Of a stretch of DNA of 64,000 nt, positions 44,658 through 53,135 are shown in pieces (position 1 is the stretch's first letter; every line of letters begins with the position of its first letter). The translations under genes and the position numbers were made by a program. Location: NCBI RefSeq assembly GCF_000383915.1, contig NZ_KB912942.1, positions 2,711,195-2,775,194 on the forward strand, read 5' to 3'. The stretch comes from Amycolatopsis benzoatilytica AK 16/65. Its GTDB lineage: Bacteria > Actinomycetota > Actinomycetes > Mycobacteriales > Pseudonocardiaceae. The notes beneath the pieces are model-generated. The model had not been told where the DNA came from. It was given only the letters and a program-made list of their open reading frames with translations, and made no database searches.

Positions 44658-45979
44658 CAGGACGAACGGAGGAACCGGTCCAGCACCCGGACGCCGAACT
44701 TCAGCGCGTCCACCGGGACCCGCTCGTCGACGCCGTGGAAAAGCCCGGAGAAGTCCAGGTCGGCCGGCAGCTTCAGCGGCGCGAAGCCGAAGTTGCGGAT
44801 GCCGAGCTGCTGGAAGGACTTCGCGTCGGTGCCGCCGGACAGCATGTACGGCAGCGTCCGCGCACCCGGGTCCTCGGCCAGCACCGCGGCGGTCATCGCG
44901 TCCACCAGCGCCCCGTCGAACGTCGTCTCGACCGGCGGGAGCTCCATCCACTCCTTCTCGATGTCCGGCCCGAGCAGCTCGTCCAGCTCCCGGTCGAACG
45001 CCTCGATCCGCCCCGGCAGGATGCGGCAGTCGACCGCGGCTTCCGCCACCGACGGGATCACGTTCGACTTGTAGCCGGCGGTGAGCATCGTCGGGTTCGC
45101 GGTGTCGCGCAAGGTCGCGCCGATCATCCGGGAGATGTTGCCCAGCTTGGCGACCGCGCCCTGCAGGTCGTCCTCCGGGAAGTCCCAGCCGGTGATCTCG
45201 GTGACGCCGGCGAGGAATTCGCGCACCGAATCGGTCAGCACCAACGGGAACTGGTGCTGGCCGAGCTTCGCGACGGCTTCGGCGAGCTTGGTGACCGCGT
45301 TGTCGCGGTGGATCATCGACCCGTGCCCCGCCGTGCCGCGCACCCGCAGCTTCATCCAGCGGATGCCCTTCTCGGCGGTCTCGATCACGTAGGCGCGGAC
45401 GTTGTCCTTCAACGTGATCGAGAAACCTCCGACCTCGCTGATCGCCTCGGTGACGCCTTCGAAGAGCTCCGGCCGGTTCTCCACGAGCCACTGCGCGCCG
45501 AACTTGCCGCCCGCCTCCTCGTCGGCGACGAACAGGAACACGAGATCGCGGGGCGGAACGATGTTGTTCAGCTTGTAGTGCCGGGCCAGCGCCAGCGTCA
45601 TGCCGACCATGTCTTTCATGTCGACCGCGCCGCGCCCCCACACGTACCCGTCCTGGACTGCCCCGGAGAACGGGTGCACGGACCACTCGGACGGGTCCGC
45701 CGGGACGGCGTCGAGGTGCCCGTGGATCAGCAGCGCCCCGCGGCTGGGGTCGGCCCCCGGCAGCCGCACGATGACGTTGTGCCGGTCCTTGGCCCCGGAC
45801 TCGACATAGGTGATCTCGTAGCCGGCGTCGGTGAGTTTCTCCGCGACGTACTCGGCCGCCGCGCGCTCGCCCACGAGGGTGTCGGGGTCGCCGGTGTTGG
45901 TGGTGTCGATGCGGATGAGCTCGCTGGTGAGCGTGACAGCCTCGTCCGCGGCGGCGTCGATCAAGTTCGGTTGGGTCAC
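44657..45979 (-). CDS. M20-family metallopeptidase
   Basis: A 440-residue dizinc hydrolase. Metal ligands and catalytic residues are in HGHLDAVP, WGRGAVDMKD and VADEEAGG, with a later GGTDAKSF. A central dimerisation domain contains GTAGHGSMIHRDNAV. The family includes aminoacylases, carboxypeptidases and dipeptidases. The likely M. tuberculosis counterpart is Rv2141c, which continues the shared gene order. It starts at a GTG and is followed directly by the alpha/beta hydrolase. Confidence 0.92.
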   Translation of the reverse strand: MTQPNLIDAAADEAVTLTSELIRIDTTNTGDPDTLVGERAAAEYVAEKLTDAGYEITYVESGAKDRHNVIVRLPGADPSRGALLIHGHLDAVPADPSEWSVHPFSGAVQDGYVWGRGAVDMKDMVGMTLALARHYKLNNIVPPRDLVFLFVADEEAGGKFGAQWLVENRPELFEGVTEAISEVGGFSITLKDNVRAYVIETAEKGIRWMKLRVRGTAGHGSMIHRDNAVTKLAEAVAKLGQHQFPLVLTDSVREFLAGVTEITGWDFPEDDLQGAVAKLGNISRMIGATLRDTANPTMLTAGYKSNVIPSVAEAAVDCRILPGRIEAFDRELDELLGPDIEKEWMELPPVETTFDGALVDAMTAAVLAEDPGARTLPYMLSGGTDAKSFQQLGIRNFGFAPLKLPADLDFSGLFHGVDERVPVDALKFGVRVLDRFLRSS

Positions 45980-46066
45980 CGCCCATTCCTATCATCCGAA
46001 CCCGCCGGACGCCGCCGTCCCGCCGGGTGGGCGCGCCCTGGCTAAGCCGTCCTCGCGCCCCGCGAT

Positions 46067-46121
46067 GTCCGTGAAGGGCCCCTTGCGGGACTTGGATTCC
46101 CTTGAGGGGCCCTTCACGGAC
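46067..46121. repeat. TTGAGGGA-type hairpin repeat, imperfect
   Basis: Two 24-base arms (46067-46090 and 46098-46121) start GTCCGTGAAGGGCCCCTT and mirror each other except for three adjacent mismatches. Loop CTTGGAT. The right arm is nearly the half-copy found beside the IS30-type element at 391-416. Confidence 0.85.
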
Positions 46122-46310
46122 CGCACCCGGCCCCAAAGCGGCGCCGCGGCGGCTCGCCAAGAGCATGCCGCCACCGAACCACCTGGCCGAGCGCGGCTGC
46201 CGGGTCCCGCGCCGTGAGCATTGATCCGAAGCCTCGACACGGTCACAATCCGGCTTCGGGGCGCCGGCCGCACAGGCTCCGCCCAGCCGAAACTCGCCGC
46301 GTCCCGCCCA

Positions 46311-46365
46311 GGCCGTGAAGGGAACATTGAGGGACTCTGAGTCCCTCAATGTTCCCTTCACGGCC
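46311..46365. repeat. TTGAGGGA-type hairpin repeat, perfect 26-bp arms
   Basis: Arms 46311-46336 and 46340-46365 are perfectly complementary, start GGCCGTGAAGGGAACATTGA and are separated by only CTG. It lies about 200 bases from a related hairpin, in a divergent intergenic region where no terminator is needed. Confidence 0.88.
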
Positions 46366-46479
46366 GGCAACGGGAAGAGGCACCGCCACTACTCGACTGA
46401 TCAGCCAGTCAGTCCAAGATCGCAATTCCTTACCCAGCAAGAGCGTCCGTCAAACCGGTCGCTCCACAACCTCACAACA

Positions 46480-46496
46480 GTTGCGATTTTCGCAAC
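46480..46496. promoter_or_regulatory. inverted repeat operator of the XRE-TetR gene
   Basis: GTTGCGA-TTT-TCGCAAC is a perfect 7-bp inverted repeat 21 bases before the regulator's start codon, in a position to block the operon promoter. Confidence 0.65.
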
Positions 46497-46517
46497 ACGG
46501 GGTTAGCGTCTCCGGCC

Positions 46518-47375
46518 ATGACCGAACCGGACCAGCTGCGCCACCGGGTACGACAGCTGATCCGCTCCATGGGCCCGCAGCGGGAGTTCGCCGCCGCCAT
46601 CGGGCTCGACCAGACCAAACTCTCCAAAGCACTCAACGGCACCCGCCGCTTCTCGCCGCACGAGCTCGTCCGCGTCGCCGAATACTCCGGCGTCACGGTG
46701 AACTGGCTGCTCAACGGCAGCGACGACGCGAAGACCGTCACCGCCGTCCCCGCCCCCACGACCAGCCGTCCGAGCGACCCCGACGAGGCCGCGCACAGCG
46801 AGCCGAGGCGGCGGATCCTCGAAACCGCCTGGCGGCTGATCGCCGAACGCGGCTACCACCGGGTCCGCATCGCCGACATCGCGAAAGCCTGCGGCACCTC
46901 CACCGCCGCGATCCACTACCACTTCCCCACCAAAACCGAAGTCCTGGACGAAGCCTTGCGGCGCAACGTAAAGCTCGCCTTCGACCGGCAGGTGGCCGAG
47001 CTGCACGCGGTCGCGGGCGCGCACGACCGGCTGCTCAAGCTGGTCGAACTCCAGCTCCCGACCGACGGCCTGCTGCGCGCCGAATGGTCCGTCTGGCTCC
47101 AGGTCTGGAACGAGGTCGCCCTCGACCCGCGGCTGCGTTCCCTCTACACCGATTCCTACGACCGCTGGTACCGCACCATCCTCATGACCATCCGCACCGG
47201 CCAGGAGCAGGGCGTCTTCCGCTTGGCCGACCCCGAGGCCGCCACCGCGCAGCTCACCGCGCTGATCGACGGCCTCGGCATCCAGGTGCTGACCGGCCGG
47301 CCCGGCAGCACGGTCGGCGCGATGCGCGCCCACCTGCACGACTTCATCGACCGCTCGATCGTCCAAGGAGCCTGA
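46518..47375 (+). CDS. fusion regulator: XRE-type HTH plus TetR domain
   Basis: A 285-residue protein with two DNA-binding domains. Residues about 8-70 form an XRE/Cro-like helix-turn-helix ([20 protein letters not shown], then [15 protein letters not shown]). A Pro/Ser linker leads to a full TetR protein: [39 protein letters not shown], then a ligand-binding helical domain like that of betaine or fatty-acid regulators ([16 protein letters not shown]). It heads the operon, with the next gene starting inside its stop codon. The inverted repeat at 46480 is its probable site and it should respond to the operon's substrate. Confidence 0.9.
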   Translation: MTEPDQLRHRVRQLIRSMGPQREFAAAIGLDQTKLSKALNGTRRFSPHELVRVAEYSGVTVNWLLNGSDDAKTVTAVPAPTTSRPSDPDEAAHSEPRRRILETAWRLIAERGYHRVRIADIAKACGTSTAAIHYHFPTKTEVLDEALRRNVKLAFDRQVAELHAVAGAHDRLLKLVELQLPTDGLLRAEWSVWLQVWNEVALDPRLRSLYTDSYDRWYRTILMTIRTGQEQGVFRLADPEAATAQLTALIDGLGIQVLTGRPGSTVGAMRAHLHDFIDRSIVQGA

Positions 47376-48268
47376 TGAACCACGAGGTCATCGTCACCTG
47401 CGCGCTCACCGGTGCGGGAGACACCACGCGGCGCAGCCCGCACGTCCCGGTCAGTCCGGCCCAGATCGCCGAAAGCGCCATCGAGGCCGCCAACGCCGGC
47501 GCGGCGGTGGTGCACATCCACGTCCGCGAGCCGGAGACCGGCGCGCCGTCGCGCGAAGTCGCGCTGTACCGCGAAGCGGTCCGGCTGATCAGAGAGTCCG
47601 GAGTGGACGTCGTCCTCAACCTGACTGCGGGCATGGGCGGCGACCTGGTGATCGACGCCGAAGACCCGCTCAAGCCGGTCGACGGCACCGACCTGGTCAA
47701 CGCGCTCGACCGGCTCCCGCACGTCGAGGAGCTCCTACCGGACATCTGCACGCTCGACTGCGGCTCGCTCAACTTCGGCGAGGGCAACCAGCTCTACGTG
47801 TCCACTCCGGACATGCTGCGCACCGGCGCGAAGCGGATCCAGGAACTCGGCGTCAAGCCGGAGCTGGAGATCTTCGACACCGGGAACCTGTGGTTCGCCG
47901 CCACCATGGTGGCCGAAGGCTTGATCGACCCGCCGCCGCTGTTCCAGCTGTGCATGGGCATCCCGTACGGCGCGCCGCCGGATCCCGGTCTGCTGCAGGC
48001 GATGGTGCGTCTGCTGCCGGAAGGCGCGCAGTGGGCGTCGTTCGCTATCGGCCGCGACCAGATGCCGTGGGTCGCGCAGTCGGTGCTGCTCGGCGGGCAC
48101 GTCCGGGTCGGACTGGAGGACAACCTCTACCTGGCGCGCGGAGTCAAGGCCACCAACGGCCAGCTGGTCGAACGCGCGGTGGACATCGTGCAGAAGCTCG
48201 GCGCGGACATCGCCACACCGGACCGGGCACGGGAAATCCTCGGGCTGAAGGAGCGCGCTCATGTCTGA
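47375..48268 (+). CDS. beta-keto acid cleavage enzyme (BKACE), probably dehydrocarnitine-cleaving
   Basis: A 297-residue TIM-barrel enzyme of the BKACE family, which transfers the acetyl part of a beta-keto acid: keto acid plus acetyl-CoA gives acetoacetate plus a new acyl-Co[14 protein letters not shown] opens it; [10 protein letters not shown] carries the zinc-binding His pair. FDTGNLWFA and a catalytic-loop region with [11 protein letters not shown] follow. Next to a 3-hydroxyacyl-CoA-dehydrogenase-like gene and a hotdog thioesterase, the best fit is cleavage of 3-dehydrocarnitine to betainyl-CoA. Cleavage of 3-keto-5-aminohexanoate is the original activity of the family. AAGGAG precedes the ATG. 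Confidence 0.92.
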   Translation: MNHEVIVTCALTGAGDTTRRSPHVPVSPAQIAESAIEAANAGAAVVHIHVREPETGAPSREVALYREAVRLIRESGVDVVLNLTAGMGGDLVIDAEDPLKPVDGTDLVNALDRLPHVEELLPDICTLDCGSLNFGEGNQLYVSTPDMLRTGAKRIQELGVKPELEIFDTGNLWFAATMVAEGLIDPPPLFQLCMGIPYGAPPDPGLLQAMVRLLPEGAQWASFAIGRDQMPWVAQSVLLGGHVRVGLEDNLYLARGVKATNGQLVERAVDIVQKLGADIATPDRAREILGLKERAHV

Positions 48269-49202
48269 GGCCACCGTGGACACTGTCGCGTGCATCGGCG
48301 CCGGGGTCATCGGCGGCGGATGGGTCGCGCACTTCCTCGCGCAGGGCTTCGATGTGCGAGCTTGGGATCCGGCACCGGACGCGGCCGAGAAGCTCGGCCG
48401 TCTGGTCGACGCGGCGTGGCCGGCGCTCACCGAGCTCGGGCTCCAGCCGGGCGCGAGCCGCGACCGCCTCACCGTCACCGCGACGCTCGCGGAAGCGGTC
48501 CAAGGCGCCGGCTTCGTCCAGGAAAGCGCACCGGAAGACCTTCCGCTCAAACAGAAACTCCTCGCCGATATCGACGCGGTCACCCCGGCCGACGTCGTGA
48601 TCGCCTCGTCCACCTCCGGCTACGGGATGACCGAGATGCAGGTCGCGGCCAAGACGCCGGAGCGGCTGGTGGTCGGGCATCCGTTCAACCCGCCGTACCT
48701 CATCCCGCTGGTCGAGGTCGCCGGCGGCAAGCTCAGCGCGCCGTGGGCGGTCGAGCGGGCCGCCGCGTTCTACCGCCGGGTCGGCAAGTCCGTGATCGCG
48801 ATGGACCGCGAGGTGCCCGGGTTCATCGCCAACCGGCTTCAGGAAGCGCTGTGGCGGGAAGCCCTGCACATGGTGGCGAACGGCGAGGCGACGGTCGAGC
48901 AGATCGACCTCGCCATCACCGACGGGCCCGGCCTGCGCTGGCCGGTGCACGGTCCGATGCTGACCTTCCACCTCGCCGGAGGAGAGGGCGGGATGGCGCA
49001 CATGCTGGACCACTTCGGACCGTCGCTGAAGTCGCCGTGGACGCGGCTCGAAGCACCCGAGCTGACCAAGGAGCTCCGCGACGCGGTGGTCGAGGGCTGC
49101 GACGACGAGGCCGCCGAGCGCACGATCGCCGATCTGGTCGCCGAGCGCGACCGGGCGATCATCGCGATCCAGCGCGCGGTCGGCGAGGCCCGTCGTGGCT
49201 GA
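48261..49202 (+). CDS. 3-hydroxyacyl-CoA dehydrogenase-family protein, probable L-carnitine dehydrogenase
   Basis: A 313-residue NAD-dependent dehydrogenase. The Rossmann motif is [20 protein letters not shown] (about 10-29), with Asp at VRAWDPAP favouring [25 protein letters not shown] and [15 protein letters not shown] carry the catalytic Ser/His region, and the C-terminal domain begins [19 protein letters not shown]. Members with this start and size include bacterial L-carnitine dehydrogenases, some fused to a thioesterase. It would oxidise carnitine to 3-dehydrocarnitine for the upstream cleavage enzyme. It overlaps that gene by 8 bases. Confidence 0.9.
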   Translation: MSEATVDTVACIGAGVIGGGWVAHFLAQGFDVRAWDPAPDAAEKLGRLVDAAWPALTELGLQPGASRDRLTVTATLAEAVQGAGFVQESAPEDLPLKQKLLADIDAVTPADVVIASSTSGYGMTEMQVAAKTPERLVVGHPFNPPYLIPLVEVAGGKLSAPWAVERAAAFYRRVGKSVIAMDREVPGFIANRLQEALWREALHMVANGEATVEQIDLAITDGPGLRWPVHGPMLTFHLAGGEGGMAHMLDHFGPSLKSPWTRLEAPELTKELRDAVVEGCDDEAAERTIADLVAERDRAIIAIQRAVGEARRG

Positions 49203-49620
49203 GTACCGCAACCGGGTCCGTCCGGAGTGGATCGACTACAACGGGCACCTCTCCGAGCCGTACTACGTGCTCGTCTTCGGCGACGCGACCACCGCGCTGA
49301 TGGACGTCGCCGGCCTCGGCCCCGGCTACCGGGAGAGAACCGGGGCATCGCTGTACACGGTGGAAGCGCACGTGCGGTACCTGCGCGAGGTCGGTCCCGG
49401 CGCTGAACTCGTCGTCACCACGTCGGTGCTGTCCGTCGGCGCGAAGAAGGTCCGGATCTGTCACGAGCTGCGCGTCGACGGCGAGCTGGCAGCCACCGAA
49501 GAACTCCTGTGCCTGCACGTTTCCGGCGGGCGGGCGACTCCGTTCCCGGACGAGGTCGTCGCCGCGCTGAACGCCCGTCTCGGCCCGGTCCCGGATTACG
49601 CGGGGCGCGCTATCGCCTGA
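49195..49620 (+). CDS. hotdog thioesterase, probable betainyl-CoA thioesterase
   Basis: A 141-residue 4HBT-type thioesterase. RPEWIDYNGHLSEPYYVLVF contains the active-site Asp/His region of the family; YTVEAHVRYLREVGPGAEL is the core strand and ATEELLCLHV the end. It starts at a GTG overlapping the dehydrogenase gene by 8 bases. In carnitine catabolic clusters a thioesterase of this type releases glycine betaine from betainyl-CoA, and in some bacteria it is fused to the dehydrogenase. The assignment rests on context. A GC-rich imperfect hairpin (about 49635-49664) follows. Confidence 0.88.
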   Translation: MAEYRNRVRPEWIDYNGHLSEPYYVLVFGDATTALMDVAGLGPGYRERTGASLYTVEAHVRYLREVGPGAELVVTTSVLSVGAKKVRICHELRVDGELAATEELLCLHVSGGRATPFPDEVVAALNARLGPVPDYAGRAIA

Positions 49621-49696
49621 CTCCCTCCCCGTGGGGCGGCGGCACCGGTCATCCCGGCGCCGCCATCCCGTCGCACCCACCCGAAAGTCGAAACTC

Positions 49697-51289
49697 ATGG
49701 AAGCCCGATGTAAGCCGATCTCCCTTTCCCGCCGCCGGTTCCTCACCTCGGCGCTGGCCGGGGCCGCGCTCGCCGGCACCGCTCCGCTGCTGGCCGCGTG
49801 CGGCGGAGGCGTCGCCGCGGCGGTTCCGACCGGCCCGCCGAAACACGGCGGCACGCTGCGCGTCGGCGTCACCGGCGGCGGCGCGTCCGACACGCTCGAC
49901 CCGCACGTCCCGGCCACCAACCCGGACATCGCCCGGGTGCTCAACCTCTACGAGCCGCTCCTGCTGCGCGACCACGACTACCGGCTGCAGATGCTGGTGG
50001 CCGAATCGCTGACCTCCTCACCGGACGCGCGCACCTGGACCGCCGTGCTGCGCCGCGGGATCCGGTTCCACGACGGCCGCCCGGTCACTCCCGCCGACGT
50101 GGTCGCGACCTTCCGGCGGATCACCGACCCGAAGAACCCGAAGAGCGGCGCGGCCGGGCTGAGCATGCTCGGCGAGGTCGTCGCGACCGGCCCGGCGACC
50201 GTCGAATTCCGTCTCAGCTCGCCGAATTCCGGCTTTGCCGACCTGCTCGGCCAGTACTCGCTCGGCATCGTCCCGGCCGATTTCGACGTCAAGCGGCCGA
50301 TCGGCACCGGGCCGTTCAAGGCCGAGTCGTTCACCGCCGGGCTGCAGAGCACGTTCGTCCGCAACGAGCACTACTGGCGGCCCGGGCAGCCGTACCTGGA
50401 CAAACTGGCACTGATCAACTTCGCCGACGACGACGCGCGGATCAACGCGCTGCTCTCGTCCCAAGTGGACGCCATCGACCAGGTGCCGGTAGCGCTGGTG
50501 GACGTGCTCCGCAGCGACCCGCGGATGCAGGTGCTGCGCTCGGAGACCGGAACCTGGCTGCCGTTCACCATGCGCGTCGACCGGCCGCCGTTCGACGACG
50601 TGCGCGTGCGACAGGCGCTGCGCCTGGTGGTCGACCGGAAGCAGATGATCAATCAGGTGCTCAGCGGCCAGGGCCGGGTCGGCAACGATTTGTACGCGCC
50701 GTTCGACCCTGCCTACGCCCGGCAGCTTCCACAGCGCGAGCAGAACATCGGCGAAGCGAAGCGGCTGCTCGCCGCGGCCGGCAAGTCCGATTTGGACATC
50801 GAACTGGTCACCGCGCCGATCCAGGCCGGAGCGGTCGAGGCGGCCCAGGTGTTCCAGCAGCAGGCCAAGGCGGCCGGGGTGACCGTGCGGATCAAAAAGG
50901 TCGACACCACCACGTTCTACGGCGAGAACTACCTGTCCTGGGACTTCGCCCAGGACTTCTGGTACACCCGCAACTACCTGCCGCAGGTCGCGGCCGGCTC
51001 GCTGCCGAAAGCGCCGTACAACGAAACCCATTGGAACGACCCGGAATTCACCGATCTGGTGACCCGTGCCAGCGCCACCGTGGACGAGGCCGCGCGAAAC
51101 GATCTGCTCCGCAAAGCGCAGCGGATCGAGTACGACCGGGGCGGCCTGATCGTCTGGGGGTTCGTCGACCAGGTCGACGCCCATCAGTCCTATGTGGCCG
51201 GTTTCGTGCCGGACCGCACCGGCATCTCGCTGTCCGGGTACCAGTTCCGCCAGGTCTGGCTCGGCACCGCGGAAGGAGGCGCGGCATGA
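49697..51289 (+). CDS. family 5 solute-binding lipoprotein of an ABC importer
   Basis: A 530-residue peptide/nickel-type binding protein. The signal has twin arginines (SRRRFLTSAL) and a lipobox (LLAAC), so it is probably Tat-exported and lipid-anchored. KHGGTLRVGVTGGGASDTLD and RTWTAVLRRGIRFHDGRPVT are the family 5 start and signature. It delivers ligand to the two permeases encoded next. In this operon the ligand may be carnitine, an acylcarnitine or a carnitine-containing compound; family 5 proteins usually bind peptides, so this is open. ATG chosen for the signal peptide. Confidence 0.92.
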   Translation: MEARCKPISLSRRRFLTSALAGAALAGTAPLLAACGGGVAAAVPTGPPKHGGTLRVGVTGGGASDTLDPHVPATNPDIARVLNLYEPLLLRDHDYRLQMLVAESLTSSPDARTWTAVLRRGIRFHDGRPVTPADVVATFRRITDPKNPKSGAAGLSMLGEVVATGPATVEFRLSSPNSGFADLLGQYSLGIVPADFDVKRPIGTGPFKAESFTAGLQSTFVRNEHYWRPGQPYLDKLALINFADDDARINALLSSQVDAIDQVPVALVDVLRSDPRMQVLRSETGTWLPFTMRVDRPPFDDVRVRQALRLVVDRKQMINQVLSGQGRVGNDLYAPFDPAYARQLPQREQNIGEAKRLLAAAGKSDLDIELVTAPIQAGAVEAAQVFQQQAKAAGVTVRIKKVDTTTFYGENYLSWDFAQDFWYTRNYLPQVAAGSLPKAPYNETHWNDPEFTDLVTRASATVDEAARNDLLRKAQRIEYDRGGLIVWGFVDQVDAHQSYVAGFVPDRTGISLSGYQFRQVWLGTAEGGAA

Positions 51290-52242
51290 GCCGGCTGATC
51301 GTGAAACGGCTCCTGGTGAGCCTGGCCGTGCTGTGGCTGGTGTCCCTGCTCGTGTTCGTCGCGACCCTGCTGCTGCCCGGCGACCCGGCGCGAGCAATCC
51401 TCGGACAGGGCGCGACTCCGGAGCGGATCGCCGCGCTGCAGCACCAGCTGCACCTCGACGAGCCGGTCTGGCAGCGCTACCTCTCCTGGCTGGGCGGGCT
51501 GTTCACCGGCGACCTGGGCACGTCCACTTCGACCCAGGGGCCGGTCACCGCGCTGCTGGCGGACCGGGTGTCCGCGTCGCTCGTGCTGCTGGTCCTCGCC
51601 GCGGTCATCGCCACTCCGCTCGGGCTGACGTTCGGCACCTGGAGCGCGATGCGCCGCGGTCGCGCGACCGACCAGGTGGTCTCCGGGGTCAGCCTGGTCA
51701 TCGCCGCGCTGCCGGAGTTCGTGATCGGGGTGGCGTTGATCATGCTGTTCGCGACCACTGTGGTCAAAGTGCTGCCGTCGGTCACGCTCACCCCGCCCGG
51801 CGAGGCAGTGTGGCGGCAGCCGAGCCAGCTGGTCCTTCCGGTGCTCACTCTCGTGCTCGTCGTGACGCCGTACATCGCGCGGATGATGCGCGCGACGATG
51901 AACGAGGTCCTCGATTCCGGCTACGTGGAGATGGCCCGGCTCAAGGGGATGCGCGAAAGGACAGTACTGCTGCGGCACGCGTTGCCGCACGCGGTCGGCC
52001 CGGTGGCCCAGGTGGTCGCGCTGCAGCTGGCGTGGCTGGCCGGCGGCGTCGTCGTGGTCGAGTTCCTGTTCCGCTACCCCGGCATCGGTCAGGCGCTGAT
52101 CGACGCGGTCGCCAAGCGCGACGTCGCCGTGGTCCAGGCGGTGACCCTGCTCATCGCGGCGGTCTACATCGTGGTGAACCTGCTCGCCGACGTCATCGGC
52201 ATCCTCGCCGATCCCAAGCTGCGGACGGAGGCCGTGCGATGA
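51286..52242 (+). CDS. ABC importer permease (DppB-like)
   Basis: A 318-residue inner-membrane protein. LIVKRLLVSLAVLWLVSLLV opens it, LDEPVWQRYLSWLGGLFTGDLGTS is the DppB/OppB periplasmic segment, and EMARLKGMRERTVLLRHALP is the EAA loop that contacts the ATPase. About six membrane helices. The start overlaps the stop of the binding-protein gene as ATGA. Confidence 0.93.
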   Translation: MSRLIVKRLLVSLAVLWLVSLLVFVATLLLPGDPARAILGQGATPERIAALQHQLHLDEPVWQRYLSWLGGLFTGDLGTSTSTQGPVTALLADRVSASLVLLVLAAVIATPLGLTFGTWSAMRRGRATDQVVSGVSLVIAALPEFVIGVALIMLFATTVVKVLPSVTLTPPGEAVWRQPSQLVLPVLTLVLVVTPYIARMMRATMNEVLDSGYVEMARLKGMRERTVLLRHALPHAVGPVAQVVALQLAWLAGGVVVVEFLFRYPGIGQALIDAVAKRDVAVVQAVTLLIAAVYIVVNLLADVIGILADPKLRTEAVR

Positions 52243-53135
52243 CCGCGGTCGAAGAAGAAGCGACGACCCCCGCCGTTTCGGCTGCCCCGCCGCGCGCGGC
52301 CGGGCTGCTCCGGACCGCCTGGGCGTTTCCCCAGGCGAAAGTCGGCACGGTGCTGGCCGGAGCGGTGATCCTGGTGGCACTGCTGGGCCCATGGCTGGGC
52401 CCCTGGCTCACCGGGCACAGCACGACCGATTTCGCCGGGAAGCCGTTCAAACCGGACGGCATCGCCGGCACCGACGGGCTCGGCCGTGATGTGCTCGCCC
52501 GGTTCCTGTCCGGCGGTACCACCCTGCTGCTGTACGCGGTGCTGGCCACCGCGCTCGGCATCGTGCTCGGAGCGCTGATCGGCATGATCGCCGGATACGG
52601 CGGAGGCTGGCTGGACAGCCTGCTGATGCGCGGCAACGACGTCCTGCTGTCCTTCCCCCAGCTGGTCATCGCGTTGCTGGCGATCGCGGTCATCGGCCCG
52701 AAGGGCTGGCTGCTGGTGCTCGTCATCGGCCTGACCCACGCGCCGCGGACCGCCCGCGTCGCGCGGCAGGCCACCGTCGCGGTGCGCGGTCACGACTACA
52801 TCCGGGCCGCCGAGATGTACGCGGTGCCGCGCAGCCGGATCCTGCTGCGCGAGATCCTGCCGAACATCACCGGCCCGCTGATGGTCGAGCTGGGCCTGCG
52901 GCTGACGTATTCGATCGGGTACATCGCCTCGCTGTCCTTCCTCGGCCTCGGCATCCAGCCGCCGGCCGCGGACTGGGGCCTGATGATCAACGAGAACCGG
53001 ATCGCGCTGGTCGTGCAGCCGTGGGGCGTGCTGCTGCCGGTGGCCGCGATCGCGGTGCTGGCCGTCGGCACGAACCTCGTCGCCGACTCGCTCGCCTCGG
53101 CCGCGGCCGGGCGGACCCGGGAGGTGCGGGCATGA
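52239..53135 (+). CDS. ABC importer permease (DppC-like)
   Basis: A 298-residue inner-membrane protein, partner of the DppB-like permease. GIAGTDGLGRDVLARFLSGG is the family's periplasmic hallmark. RGHDYIRAAEMYAVPRSRIL is the EAA loop, and SLSFLGLGIQPPAADWGLMI the end motif. It has an N-terminal cytoplasmic tail before the first helix. It overlaps its neighbours at both ends by ATGA, as in a tightly coupled operon. Confidence 0.93.
   Translation: MTAVEEEATTPAVSAAPPRAAGLLRTAWAFPQAKVGTVLAGAVILVALLGPWLGPWLTGHSTTDFAGKPFKPDGIAGTDGLGRDVLARFLSGGTTLLLYAVLATALGIVLGALIGMIAGYGGGWLDSLLMRGNDVLLSFPQLVIALLAIAVIGPKGWLLVLVIGLTHAPRTARVARQATVAVRGHDYIRAAEMYAVPRSRILLREILPNITGPLMVELGLRLTYSIGYIASLSFLGLGIQPPAADWGLMINENRIALVVQPWGVLLPVAAIAVLAVGTNLVADSLASAAAGRTREVRA

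Larger units (their letters stand above)
45980..46517. other. 538-base intergenic region with two hairpin repeats and an operator
   Basis: No credible gene. It separates divergent operons (M20 peptidase on minus, carnitine-type operon on plus). It contains hairpins at 46067-46121 and 46311-46365 and the inverted repeat at 46480-46496, listed separately. The 60 bases before 46518 are relatively AT-rich and should hold the operon promoter. Confidence 0.6.
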
